In this document: in pieces, positions 33,980-45,497 of the stretch
How the letters are laid out: the number at the start of each line of letters is the position of its first letter
Numbering within the stretch: position 1 is the stretch's first letter
Assembly (NCBI RefSeq): GCF_029784155.1
Contig: NC_073692.1
Location: 430,075,324-430,139,323, forward strand
Reading direction: 5' to 3'
Source: Uranotaenia lowii
Lineage: Eukaryota > Arthropoda > Insecta > Diptera > Culicidae
Length of the DNA stretch: 64,000 nucleotides
The notes under the pieces: model-generated
The model's database searches: none
What the model was told of the DNA's origin: nothing
Seen by the model: the letters and a program-made list of their open reading frames with translations, nothing else
Program-made: the position numbers and the translations under genes

Positions 33980-35209
33980 AAAGATAATCGTTCAAAACAA
34001 ACCGAAAAAATTACAAAAAAATAAAACCAGAAACTATCAACTTGTCGAGAAATTTTACTTAAAAGTTGAAAGTTAAAAATCTGCAGTAAATCAGAAAAAA
34101 ATATTTTTCACAGAAGCTTTTCTTGTAAAGCTAGTCCTTTTTATTACCTTTCTTTCGATGTAATCAATACACAAATTGGATATAGACATAGCGGACAAGT
34201 TATTTATAGATGTTTGCAACAAATTTGAATTGATAAAATATTTTTCATTCAAGTTTTCTCCACATCAACTTGTGCACGAGAAAAGATATTTTATTCAATC
34301 AAAAAAAAAGCCAGTAAGCAAGCAAGTAAGCAAGTCCTCTTGATGCCACGTTTATCAGGTTGCATGAAACTAAAACTTGAACAAGAACATAATTATGATT
34401 TGAAAACTGATGCATAAATATTTGAGTAACTTTGCTTCTATTCTTGCCATAGTAACATGTTACATTTTAAACATAAAATTATTGGTAATAAACAAGGCTA
34501 TTTTAATAAGACAAGATTCTGTGAAAATATTTTTTTTTTATTTACTGCAGATTTTAAACCTTCAACTAGCTAGTAAAGTTTCTGTACAAGTTGGTAGTGT
34601 AATGAATTTTATACGAAACCCATTGAACTTTGTTAAACTCTACACAAACTACACTAACACCCACATTCTTTCCTTTTTTTCCGTGTTTTATTGCAGTAGT
34701 TTATGATTTTTTTTAATTTTTCCTGTTTGTTTTGAACTTTTTTTTTGTTTGTTTCGATTATAGTCGTTTTTCCATCTTTATGGCATTCGCGACTTTATCA
34801 ACGTTGCAGTTGGCGGATCCTTATTGAAAAACTATCCGGTACAACTGTGTTCGATGTTTACTCTTGGGCTCGAACTCGTGGACATCGGCTCAGGAGACAA
34901 CGGACTTGCCAACTGAGCTATATCACAAGCCCCTATTTGTTTTGAACAATTATCTAAAAGAGATCCATAAAAATGCTAATAATATAAACTATCATGAATC
35001 TTAAAATTATCGTTTTATAAAAACAAGGGCTTGCTAGTACTCTCATAAGAAAATTTTCAAGAAAAATTGACTTTTTTCACAAAAACTTGTTGCGCAGAAA
35101 AGAGATTAGTTCAATTGATCTCAAATTTGGCAGAAATACTTGAAAACGCATGAGGAACAACCCGAGTCCGGTTTGATCTGCGAAAAAAGCCGAAATGTGA
35201 ACTAGTCTA
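33980..35209. mobile_element. Fold-back element, copy 1 (left end missing, SINE inside)
   Basis: Homologous to the complete copy at 47472-48616: CGTTCAAAACAAACCGAAAA (from 33986), AAAAATCTGCAGTAAAT, and the right end AAGCCGAAATGTGAACTAG TCTA (35188-35209). The outer part of the left arm is absent; the element starts about 25 bases after the RTE pseudogene. Its right arm is split by a SINE (34738-34935). Confidence 0.85.
34738..34935 (-). mobile_element. tRNA-derived SINE, 198 bp, with 12-bp target duplication
   Basis: Read on the minus strand: A-box TAGCTCAGTTGG (reverse complement of 34909-34920), B-box GAGTTCGAGCCC (reverse complement of 34866-34877), a unique body and a poly(A) tail (T-run at 34738-34746). 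TTTGTTTTGAAC flanks it at 34726-34737 and 34936-34947. It interrupts the right arm of the fold-back element, and the sequence on either side joins perfectly when it is removed. Full length, so this is the reference copy for the truncated tails at 4.6 and 14.3 kb, which share its end in part. Confidence 0.93.
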
Positions 35210-38200
35210 GTACAGCAATGAAACATAAATTAATAAAAGAAACAAGAGTTTCTTATCCATCTAACGCATGTGTTTTCACAATTTCATTCTTACCACCAAT
35301 AAAAGTTCGTGTTTGCTTCGGCCAGTCTAGTAAAGCACAAGCATCTAAGCTTTTACGAGCTTTTTCCCGATACTTTGTTACCAGCATGTACCGCGTATGA
35401 TGCGTCTCCATCGTTTGTAGAAGTGAAAATTTTCATCTTCGGCTTTTCCATTGCCCGTAGGTACTTGCTTGAGAGAAGATTACCGACAAGCTGTGAATCT
35501 CTCCTTTCAACTTACCCTTTGCTGTTAACTTTATTTGTATCGGTGGCAAACGTGAAAAAATTCACCATGGGTAGAGTAAGAAGCGAAATCCTGTACGATT
35601 TTTGGAACAAATAAAAGTGAGGCTGGGACGTCGCCGTGCTTCAGAAGGAAGAGGTGCTATCCGGTCAATCCGCCTAATACTGTTTTCCATCATTTTCCCG
35701 GTACGATTCGAAACCAGCTGGTGAATAGCAGCTTTACCTATAGTAGAAAAAAAGTAGTCGCTTCTTTGCAGCTCTCATTTGATGGCCGAGGGTTGGTAAT
35801 TTGTGTCGATTGTGAGCGGATGAGTGCAAGTTGGAATTCGTGGTTTTTCCTACTTCGATACATTCGAAGCTGAACCTTCTAGTGGCCAATGATTATTCAG
35901 TATGCCGAGAATCTTGGTGCAGAGCGCGTGATCATCGTGACGATACCGAATGGTCCTTTCAACAGTTCTTGTTTATATGTGTATCTACCTATATAAATTA
36001 GTACATACTTCAATCTGATTTTCCTTTGTGTTTCCATTGTGCCAGATTACCATTCGGATTGCGATAATCGGAAAGGGTTTTTCTTTCTTTTCATGATTAT
36101 TCCGTCACGGGAAATTGTCGCCGATTCGTGGTATCAATGTGTTACAATCCTTTCAATCCTATCGTGTTATTTATCAATCGACACTGTGTCATCATCGTAA
36201 TGGAAGTAGTTTTGAAATACTCAATAAGCCTGCGTTCTCCACGGATAATAGCAGATGATGATACGCTGAATGATACGGGAAAGTGAATGGGAAAATAGAT
36301 ACTAAAAATAACAGCCGTGATGTATATTTTTAAATACTGAAGCGCTTTCTTCACTTTTCATCTCATCTCGGCAGAGAAGATTGCAGGAAATAAATGAGAC
36401 GAGAGTAACATGGAATAATTTGTAGAAAAAAGGAACATAAAATTAAAAAGTGTATGCGTGCTTCCACATTTTTGAATATTGGGGACAATCAGTTTAGTGA
36501 AGACAAATCGAAAATAATTCATGTGATTTTGGGAAATCTCTAGTGACTTTTTGTGAGAATCAACCAATTTTGCGAGAACAAATATTTCTTTAATTTTACC
36601 TTATCGTTTTTTTCTCAATGTGGGATTTTTATTATAGCACACAAAATGTGGATTCCACAAAAGTTATATTTTTGTATAAAAAGTTGTAAAAATCAATTCT
36701 AAAATTGAAAAGCGTGTTGGGTCAAATGCGGTTTAATCAACAGGTTTTAAAATAGTATAATCAATACTACGACTGAAACGACATGTGAAAACAGTAACGG
36801 AGACCTTTTCGGGAGTTTTGCTTTCCATACATAATCAGAGTTTCAATTCGGTAAAAGGTAAGCGCTATGAACCCTTTGATTCGCAACCCTTTTCATATCC
36901 TATATAGGCTGTTCATTTTGAAACAAGTTTGCATGTAGCACTGTAGCACGTAAACATTTGATATATTGTAGACCCGAAAAGTGTATCTTAGATTGGCTCA
37001 TATTTTGAAATTCGAATTTTAAAGTGTGTACATTTAATTAAACTGAGTTTGAAAATTTAACCTTCTTCTGTAGACTCTCCACGTTTGGATCAAACTTTCA
37101 GAAGAAAATCATAAACTTCGGAAAAATAATTTTGTATCCAAATGTATGTGAAAATGCTTGATAATATTTGAATCATTTTCAATGAACCGTAAGTAAACTT
37201 TTTATGGCTTTCTTATTCGAACTTCTAAGGACTGTTCACGAGAGAAAGTGAACACTGGTTATTTAATGTTATTAAGTAAATAAATATGTGAAATTGTTGG
37301 TAAACTCTGCTTTGAGCAATACACGAGAAAACACCGATACAATACTTCGCAAACTATCCGGTAAATGCTTTTTGTAAAAAATAATTAAGCACTCAAACTA
37401 ACTAAGAAAATAAAATTTTCACGGGCGAAAAAAACGTGTGCGCTGCCAACAAGTCAACGCTTGCTCATCGGGAAAAAATCCAGATTTCGAAAGGTGTAAA
37501 AATATGCAATTTTCTATTTCAGATAATAGATATCAGATCAATTTAAATGTTTAAAAAAGTGTAGTTACTGAATTAAAAAATCTAAAAAACGCATTGGAAC
37601 GCATATTTCTGCTTCGAAACAAAAAAAAATGAACAACTAACAAATTTGAATACATGAAAGTTTCGAGTTGGAACTTGTTTAATAATTTAATGAGAAAACG
37701 TTAGTTTCGTATTCTTTGATATACACTCTACTATTCTCATCATCTTTTAATGGTATTCAATAAAAATGCAGCAAATGATTTTATGTGTATCATATTGAGA
37801 AATAAAGAATTATAATACACATACACTCAGAATTGAGCAAAAAATAAGAAAATAATTATCAAAAAGAAAATAATAATTATAATTGTTCAGTGATTTTTCT
37901 GAGAGTAATATCTAAAAATATTATGTACAAAATAATGGAGGCACTCAGATAATTTCTAGGCGTGTATTATTTTGTTCAAACAAACGCTTCATCATTTCTG
38001 CGTTTGGGTTCAGGCTAAACATGAGTAGGTACGTGCTAGATACTTGATTCTTCAGTTGCGACATAGTCTTCAACTTGGCTGGATATTTATTTCATGTTCT
38101 TAAAAAAAACTGTTTGTTACCATGGAATGGTATGGAATGGAATCAATATCAGCATGATTTCAAAACAGGAAAAATAATCTTGATATTTTTTTTTTACGGT

Positions 38201-39585
38201 CATTTTGCATGGAAATCTTATATGAACTTGTACCAAACTTATACGAAATTCGAATGATTTTCGTTTGTTTTTTTCTGTTCTACTTGAACTTATTTTTTTC
38301 TGACCACCGGATGTCACTTGCGTAGATATTTCAAAATGCATATAAAAAGTTAAATTAGATTAAAAATAGAGATTTCTTGGCGAGATTCGAGGGGCACATT
38401 CCATTTTGAAAATGATACGTTTTAAAAAAGGTCATCCACAAAGCAAATACTGCTTTAGCAATATTGATGGTATTATACATAGGATTTCATCGAAATCCGC
38501 ACACGAACGTTTTCAAGAACTGCCAATTTATTTTAAATCTCATATTTAAGGTCGGTGCGAAAGGAGTGACCAACCAATTTCTGCGTTGTGATTTTCTGAT
38601 TAAGATAAAAATCATGGGCTCACGGGGGTTTCGTAAAACAGTGAGCTGATATTTTTATTGAAATTTTGGTCAAAGGCCAGCTTTAATGATGGTCTGTATA
38701 AACTATTCAATGTTTTGCGATAATATCACTAAACATCGGATCGACATTCAAATACACAGTTATGAATGAAATACTCTACAAAGTTTGATGGAAGTTGATC
38801 TGCTGGATTTTGCTCGGCAGATTAAAAATGCGTCTGAAATCCATTTTTCTGGTTTATCAAGTCAGCTTTTCATGTGAAAGTGGAAAGTTTGCATTATAAT
38901 TCTCAAATAATGTTGTTGAATAATAAAATCAAATACTTTATCACAAAAACACATCATATTGATACATACATAAATTTGTGCAAAATTAAACTTTGATTAA
39001 AGGTCACAAACAGGAGTCGTCCATATGAAGTAATTATTTTATCTACATATTTTCAAGATTTCCTAAGGGATCAGTAGGCTGCGGTCGAATCGGTTAGACG
39101 TATTTTTTTTCTGGCAACAAATTTTCAGAGCTCCAGAATATTGAAAACACAAAAAAAAATCGGCTTTAATGAGACTCTTTCGTGTTTTTAAAATGATTCA
39201 ACGGTGCAATTTGAATTTTTGATACCTTGAGGGCTGTAATAAAACGAATGAAGTGATTTTTTTACAACTTTTTTAACGTTTGTTGGCGGAAATCTTACAA
39301 AGTTAGTGTGCAGAGGAAGAAGGCTCTTCCACTGGCTACCGAAAGGGTTGCAGCGAAATCCTGACTTTCTTAATATTAAGGAATTTTAAAAATTTCCATT
39401 TATTCTAAATTTTATACTCAAAACGTTTATTGTTGATATCCCCCTTTGAGGTGGGATGGTACACTTTTTTTTTGTTATAAGCAGATAATCCTGTCGAAAT
39501 AAGCATATATTTCAAACTTTAAAAGTATATCTCAAAAACTATTTGAGTTACAAAATTCATTATGTATTTCTTCCATAGATGATTA
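35210..39585. other. Intergenic between psq and the GTPase gene
   Basis: No gene supported. About 35220-36360 is less AT-rich and free of repeats I recognise, with several short ORFs; it could be upstream exon or promoter sequence of the GTPase gene, but I see no firm evidence. 36360-38370 is AT-rich. About 38376-38520 and 39000-39060 carry single diverged units (GTCGTCCATATGAAG) of the tandem family at 8.6-9.4 kb. Confidence 0.45.
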
Positions 39586-40435
39586 GGGGAAAAGTTCATA
39601 TAACGCATGTGGCTAATACGCGCCACCTTTGTTTTGAAGAATCTGAAACATTTTAAGCCTGCAAAATATTACCAATTTGTTCTAAATGCTGTGATTGGTC
39701 ATGGCAAGTATGAATTTTTCCTTAAAATGCCCCTGTGTTATGATAATTTCACAATTTAGGTTTTTTGTCATTTTGATCTAAATTTTAAAACACTTCCAAT
39801 AAGGTGTCACCAAGCAGAGAAAAACGAATAAGAAAATATTTTCTGACTCATCGATAGAGGAGAATCTAAACTATGATTTTATGCTAAAAAATCATACTGA
39901 ACTCGCAAAGGTATGCTTTTTATGGATATGTTCTATCACGGCCCATGCGCTCGGAATAACGCGCCAATCGTAGTAGGCTGAAAATAGCATTAATTTCTCA
40001 AAAAGGCCAATTTTCATTGAAAATGAACAAAAAGTCTAAAACCATATTTTGAGCGTTAATTCAGCCCAAAAAATCTACTTTTCATTTTTTTCAAAATTTT
40101 GATTAGTCCATTTTGATTTTCTTTTCAGTCAAAGTGTCTGTAAGTATTGGTGTGTGTTTGGTCTTCGGCTGCTTTCGGGTGTGTTCGGCTGCTAGGCGCA
40201 TATTGAATACACAGCGGCGCGTATTTGCAACACAGTTTTGTTCTGTGGCTTTGGATATGGTTTTTAAAAATCAAGTTTTTGAAGCAACTATAGCAATTTG
40301 AGTAATAAAATATCATAGGCATTTGTAGAAAACACTTTTCTTCGACGATTGCACCCATTTTCAACACAATTTGTACGTGGAATACATAGAAAATCAGCGA
40401 TTCGCTTAGGTGGCGCATAATAGGGCATGTTCCCC
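39586..40435. mobile_element. MITE with GGGGAA ends flanked by TA, 850 bp
   Basis: The left end GGGGAAAAGTTCATATAACG continues to ACGCGCCACCTT; the right end, inverted, GGGGAACATGCCCTATTATG continues to GCGCCACCTAAG. TA borders both sides (39584-39585 and 40436-40437). No transposase. Inside is GTGTTCGGCTGCTAGGCGC-type GC-richer DNA but no coding frame. Confidence 0.75.
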
Positions 40436-40551
40436 TACGTCACTGCGGCGTATAAACAATAGATTTGCCGTTTTCTCAAATATAAAAAAAAACGGTTTCA
40501 TTTTTTCGAAAAAAATTCAGAGCATTAAAAGCTTGTCGAAAAACGCATTAA

Positions 40552-42523
40552 CCCTCATCCGCATTAGGGTGTCATTTTGACACCATTGCAAGTTTGAAGG
40601 CTTGTAACTTTTTTCAGAAGCTTCAAAATACAAAAATTTCTTCGGGGACCCTAAATAAATTCAAAAGTTCTTCAATATTGCATCTTTACTTTTTTTATGG
40701 ACGAACCCTGGAAGCCTGGACAAAAAAACTCCCTTTTCCGACTTTTGGTGTCATTTTGACACCACAAAAGTAAAATCTATTTAAGTCGTTTGAATTATTA
40801 TGAACTTCATATAAAACTTATATCAATAGAAACCTTGTAATGTCAGTAAAATATGTTTAGAACATTATATACAGCTAAAGTTACAAGTTTTCTCGTTATT
40901 CAGCATGAAAGAAAAAAAATCTGAAAAAACATGACTCACGAAAACTGCTGTAGTTCATATGTTACACGTCCAAAAAAATTTTTGCCTTATGCATATGAAA
41001 GCTGAAGTTAATGCCTACATCATGAAGACAAGAAATATTTTTTTAAATTTTTTTTGATGAAATGGTCACAAAAAGTTCAAAAAAGTGGTCTAAAAAACCT
41101 ACGTTTCATTCGATTGCTTGTAAATACTGTTTGAGCGATGGTAGAGTTTTGAAAAAAATATGACTACAAAATCTATTAAAATTCTAACATTTTGCTGTCT
41201 TTAGATTTTCGATGCAACAAAAATTGAATTTACTGGAATTTTTCAAAGTTCACTACTTAGCGCGATTTTTTTACAAATTGAAATTTCATCTGTTTTTGTG
41301 GTCCACCGTCAGGTTGTACCCGGATTATCAGTGCTTTTACTTTGTTTGGACCAACCAAGAGTATATTCATTGGAAAGCACATTTAATCTTCATTCTAGTG
41401 AGGTGCAACAAATCACGCTGTGAGATTTCACAAAAATATGAAAATTATAAAGGTAAAATCATTACTGAATTTCTAGAACTACAAGCACCTCGTCCAGCAA
41501 AACGTGTTTGTTTGCTCTCCGAGTAGGTACGGTGGGTGGTGATTCGGGCAGAGAGCGAAGCCGACAAACGAAATAATGATGCGTGTCGTACATTTCTTGG
41601 TTGAAAATATTCTATTGAGAGTAGTTTGCATTTGCTAGTCACGACACGCATCATTATTTCGTCTTTCGGCTTCGCTCTCTGTCCGAATCACCACCCACCG
41701 TACCTACTCGGAGAGCAAACAAACACGTTTTGCTGGACGAGGTGCTTGTAGTTCTAGAAATTCAGTAATGATTTTACCTTTATAATTTTCATATTTTTGT
41801 GAAATCTCACAGCGTGATTTGTTGCACCTCACTAGAATGAAGATTAAATGTGCTTTCCAATGAATATACTCTTGGTTGGTCCAAACAAAGTAAAAGCACT
41901 GATAATCCGGGTACAACCTGACGGTGGACCACAAAAACAGATGAAATTTCAATTTGTAAAAAAATCGCGCAAAATAGTGAACTTTGAAAAATTCCAGTAA
42001 ATTCAATTTTTGTTGCATCAAAAATCTAAAGACAGCAAAATGTTGGAATTTTAATAGATTTTGTAATCATATTTTTTTCAAAACTCTACCATCGCTCAAA
42101 CAGTACTTACTAGCAATCGAATGAAAAGTAGGTTTTTAGACCACTTTTTTGAACTTTTGGTGACCATTTCATTAAAAAAAATTTTAAAAAATATTTCTTG
42201 TCTTCATGATGTAGGCATTAACTTCAGCTTTCATATGCATAAGGCAAAAATTTTTTTAGAACGTGTAACATATGAACTACAGCAGTTTTCGTGAGGCATG
42301 TTTTTTCGGATTTTTTTTCTTTCATGCTGAATAACGAGAAAACTAGTAACTTTAGCTATATATAATGTTCTAAACATATTTTACTGAATTTACAAGGTTT
42401 CTTTTGATGTAAGTTTTGTTTAAATCGGTCTAACACGCCAAAAGTTATAATGATTTGAGCTTGTGGTGTCAAATTGACACCACAAGTGCTGATTAGGGTA
42501 ATGAAATCTAATGCGGATGAGGG
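40552..42523. mobile_element. Giant palindromic piggyBac-type (TTAA) element, 1972 bp
   Basis: TTAA flanks both ends (40548-40551 and 42524-42527). The termini are CCCTCATCCGCATTAG and its inverse. Near both ends are GGTGTCATTTTGACACC-type small palindromes. Almost the whole element is one inverted repeat: the left arm runs to about 41588 and the right arm from about 41640, with a loop of about 50 bases. Each arm carries the same fortuitous ORF (41212-41526 + and 41704-42021 -). TTAA duplication with CCC termini is the mark of piggyBac; no transposase is present. Confidence 0.9.
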
Positions 42524-42527
42524 TTAA

Positions 42528-43057
42528 ACAGAACAAAAGAGTCAAGATCGTGTAAAATGGATGTACGTCACTTCGGCATATCGGGACAGAGAAGTGCTTT
42601 TCCAATCATATCGTCTTTGGTATACGTATAATGCATGTTTCGGCGCATTTTCGCATGGAGTTAGCGCCGAATGGCATTGAAATTTTGCACCTATTGTTTG
42701 GGTGTAATGATTAGTTTTTAATTAATTTTAGAATTTTATTTCATTGGATCGTAATATCTCAGAAGCTAGAACATTTAGGCGTAACATGAAATACAATTAA
42801 AATATCACTGAATACTACACTGAATTGCGGTTCTGAATTTCTGATTCTGAGCTCTTATGAAACCTGGATCTCAATTCTGATTGCAAATGTTGACAACGAA
42901 ATTCAAACAACGACTGCCTTAAATACGATTCTCGGATGCTATTTACTTCTGATTAAGATTATAAGGAGATGATGTTTTTTTACTGCAGTAGATGATATTT
43001 TTACTAAAAGCTGAAACCTGGCAATAAACAAACCTTTTGTGTTCCTCTCTCTCGCAG
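42528..43057. other. Region upstream of the GTPase start exon
   Basis: Non-coding. It ends with TTCCTCTCTCTCGCAG (43042-43057), a strong splice acceptor, so an upstream non-coding exon of the GTPase gene must exist farther 5'. Confidence 0.55.
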
Positions 43058-43136
43058 AACAAACTCAACAATATACAATCGTAACTAGATTCTGGATTAA
43101 CACTACCAAGAAAAAAGCGCAAAACCACGCGTAGCA

Positions 43137-43337
43137 ATGGCCGATGACATTTCCCAAGGCAGTAGACCCCCGTACAAAAAGCGCAGCTCCTCCATTTCTG
43201 CACCAACATGTGCAAGTTTAGAGACCGTAATAAGTCCTCCCTCGGAAGGAGGAACGCCTGAAAATGGAACACCCGGATATCGGCGTCGCAGGGCCGCTAC
43301 AAGATCGCAAAGCGCCCGTATTACTGGACCAAGATCG
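43137..43337 (+). CDS. RGK-like small GTPase, first coding exon
   Basis: The exon probably begins at 43058, after the acceptor ending at 43057, with 79 bases of leader; the ATG at 43137 sits in the favourable context AGCAATGG. 67 codons: MADDISQGSRPPYKKRSSSI, a TP/SP stretch, then RRRRAATRSQSARITGPRS. The donor GTGAGT starts at 43338, phase 0. The basic Ser-rich character with KKRSSS and RSQS resembles the regulatory N-termini of RGK (Rad/Gem/Kir/Rem) GTPases, which carry phosphorylation and 14-3-3 sites. The exon lies between two palindromic piggyBac-type elements. Confidence 0.8.
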
Positions 43338-43548
43338 GTGAGTTGTTTAGTAATGATATCGATAATGATGACATTTCCATAATGCTGATTAGTTTTAAAT
43401 GGTCAATAGACTGACGGGTTAGGGTGTAGCGAGATCGTAGAAAATTTCTTTTGTTTCGTTTCCTTGAAACGACTCGGAACCAAAATTATATAGGAGTGTG
43501 GGTATTCATGGGCCACTTTTTTTCTATGCTCCCTAACTTATTTATTAA

Positions 43549-44657
43549 CCCTCATCCGCATTTAATTTCGTTACCCTAATCAGCACTAGTAGTGTCAATT
43601 TGACACTACAAGCTAAAATCGTTATAACTTTTGTCGTGTTCAACCGATATGAACAAAACTTATATCAATAGAAACCTTGTAATGTCAGTAAAATATGTTT
43701 AATTTAATTTCATTTCATAGTTTATTAATCCTTGTAACTTAAGATAGAAAATTATATATAGCTAAAGCTACTAGTTTTCTCGTTATTCAGCATGAAAGAA
43801 AAAAAGCTGAAAGTTCATATATTACACGTCCAAAAAAATATTTGCCTTATGCATATGAGAGCTGAAGTTAATGTCTACATCATGAATCCAAGAAATATTT
43901 TTTTAAATTTTTTTTTAATGAAAGGGTCACAAAAAGTTCAAAAAAGTGGTCTGAAAAACCTACTTTTCATTCGATTGCTAGTAAAAACTGTTTGAGCGAT
44001 GGTAGAGTTTTTTAAAAAATATGACTGCAAATTTATTAAAGTTCCAAAATTTTTCCGTCTTTAGATTTTTGGTGCAACAAAAATTGAATTTACTGGAATT
44101 TTTCAAAGTTCACTACTTTACGCGATTTTTTTACATATTGAAATTTCATCTGTTTTTGTGGTCCACCGTCAGGTTGTACCCGGATTTTCAGTGCTTTTAC
44201 TTTGTTTGGACCAATCAAAAGTATATTCATTGGAAAGCAAATTTAATCTACATTCTAGTGAGGTGCAACAATTCACGCTGTGAGGTTTAAAAAAAAATAT
44301 GAAAAATATAAACGTAAAATCATTCCTGAATTTCTAGAACCACAAGCAGCACGTCCAGCAGAACGTGTTTGTTTGCTCTCCGAGTAGGTACGGTTGGTGG
44401 TGATTAGGGCAGAGAGGCAAGCCGAGAGAAGAAATAATGATGCGTGTCGTAACTAGCAAACGCGAACTACTGTCAATAGAAAATTTCCAATCAAGAAACG
44501 CACGACACGCATCATTATTTCTTCTCTCGGCTTGGCTTTCTACCCAAATCACCACCCACCGTACCTACTCGGAGAGCAAACAAACACGTTCTGCTGGACG
44601 TGCTGCTTGTGGTTCTAGAAATGCAGGAATGATTTTACGTTTATAATTTTCATAGTT
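43549..44657. mobile_element. Second TTAA palindromic element, right end lost
   Basis: TTAA at 43545-43548 is followed by CCCTCATCCGCATTTAATTT, AGTGTCAATTTGACACT and the same arm sequence as the element at 40552-42523. The central hairpin is intact (arms meeting near 44450-44500), but the right arm stops near 44657, so about the last 750 bases are missing. The left arm holds an insertion-like difference near 43700-43755. Confidence 0.85.
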
Positions 44658-45057
44658 TTAAGCAAAAGACCTTGATTTACCAAGGCATTACGGAATTTTG
44701 AACATCTACTTCAGATACATCACTTTGGTACCTCTTGTGACTATTTTAATATAATGCTGAACCATTTCGATGATGAATTTTCTGAAATTGCTGATGAGAC
44801 ATGGCTTAAAGAGTGATAATATTTTAATGATGAGATTAACCACCGTAATTTATATTTGTTACTTTAATTTATCGGCCTTAGCGTTGAAAAGTAATGTCCT
44901 TTTTAGTAGGGACATCTAAAGATTATGATTTTTTTTCATATAGATGGATAGAAGGTTAGATGAAATGAAAGATGGGGAAAATTAGCGGGTAGAATTTATG
45001 CATTATCATCACAAAATCAATTTTTTTTCCTCACGGGCCTACTACTATGAAGTGGTA

Positions 45058-45191
45058 GATACAGATAGAGTTGCATCTATCACCACACATTAGTAGGCCA
45101 AGCGTGGTCCGCCCCACAAGGGATCATGAGGCGGACCACGTTTGGCCTACTAATGTGTGGTGGTAGATGCAGCTCTATTTGTATCTGTATC
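45058..45191. repeat. Strong hairpin, arms of 56 and 62 bases
   Basis: The left arm (45058-45113) and right arm (45130-45191) are near-complementary: ACACATTAGTAGGCCAAGCG pairs with its inverse, with a few G-T pairs and one 6-base bulge, around a loop of 16 bases. A diverged third part-copy (GGGCCTACTACT) lies at 45036. Possible small MITE or hairpin-RNA source. Confidence 0.85.
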
Positions 45192-45266
45192 AGTTTGAAT
45201 AATAAAAAGAAACAATTTTAAATCTTAAATTCGTTTTTATTCACAAGCACTTAAAACACTGGTTCA

Positions 45267-45497
45267 CTATAATCGAATCACCGGGTCCTTCATGTCGTTG
45301 ATAAAGTTTAGCATTTTCCGTGGGCCGGTCAATAAACTTCCGGAAGCTACTCCGGCTGCTGGCTGGTCCGACTGGTGATTGCCGTTGAAGATTGCATGGG
45401 CCGAAGATAATTAGACCGCCAGATTTGGGGAGGTGGTACTATGCGCAGTTTTCACCATGTTCGAAGGGACTTGCAAATCTATCCGTCGGCCGTGGTC
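45267..45497 (-). pseudogene. Coding-like terminal exon with an in-frame stop, unrecognised
   Basis: On the minus strand an acceptor GCATAGTTACAG ends just before 45497. The frame then reads DHGRRIDLQVPSNMVKTAHS through TSPNLAV, meets TAA at 45411-45413, and continues open as LSSAHAIFNGNHQ to KMLNFINDMKDPVIRL and a stop at 45267-45269. A poly(A) signal (TTTATT on + at 45236-45241) follows 26 bases later. The segment is clearly richer in GC than its surroundings. I do not recognise the protein. It may be a decayed gene copy, or a real short exon ending at the first stop. An upstream donor-like GTAAGTG (45565-45571) and TATATAAATA (45595-45604) are present, but their spacing does not make a consistent promoter. 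Confidence 0.35.

Noticed and set aside
41212..41526. Hypothetical protein in palindrome arms
   Set aside because: Occurs in both arms and in a second copy with mainly amino-acid-changing differences; no domain.
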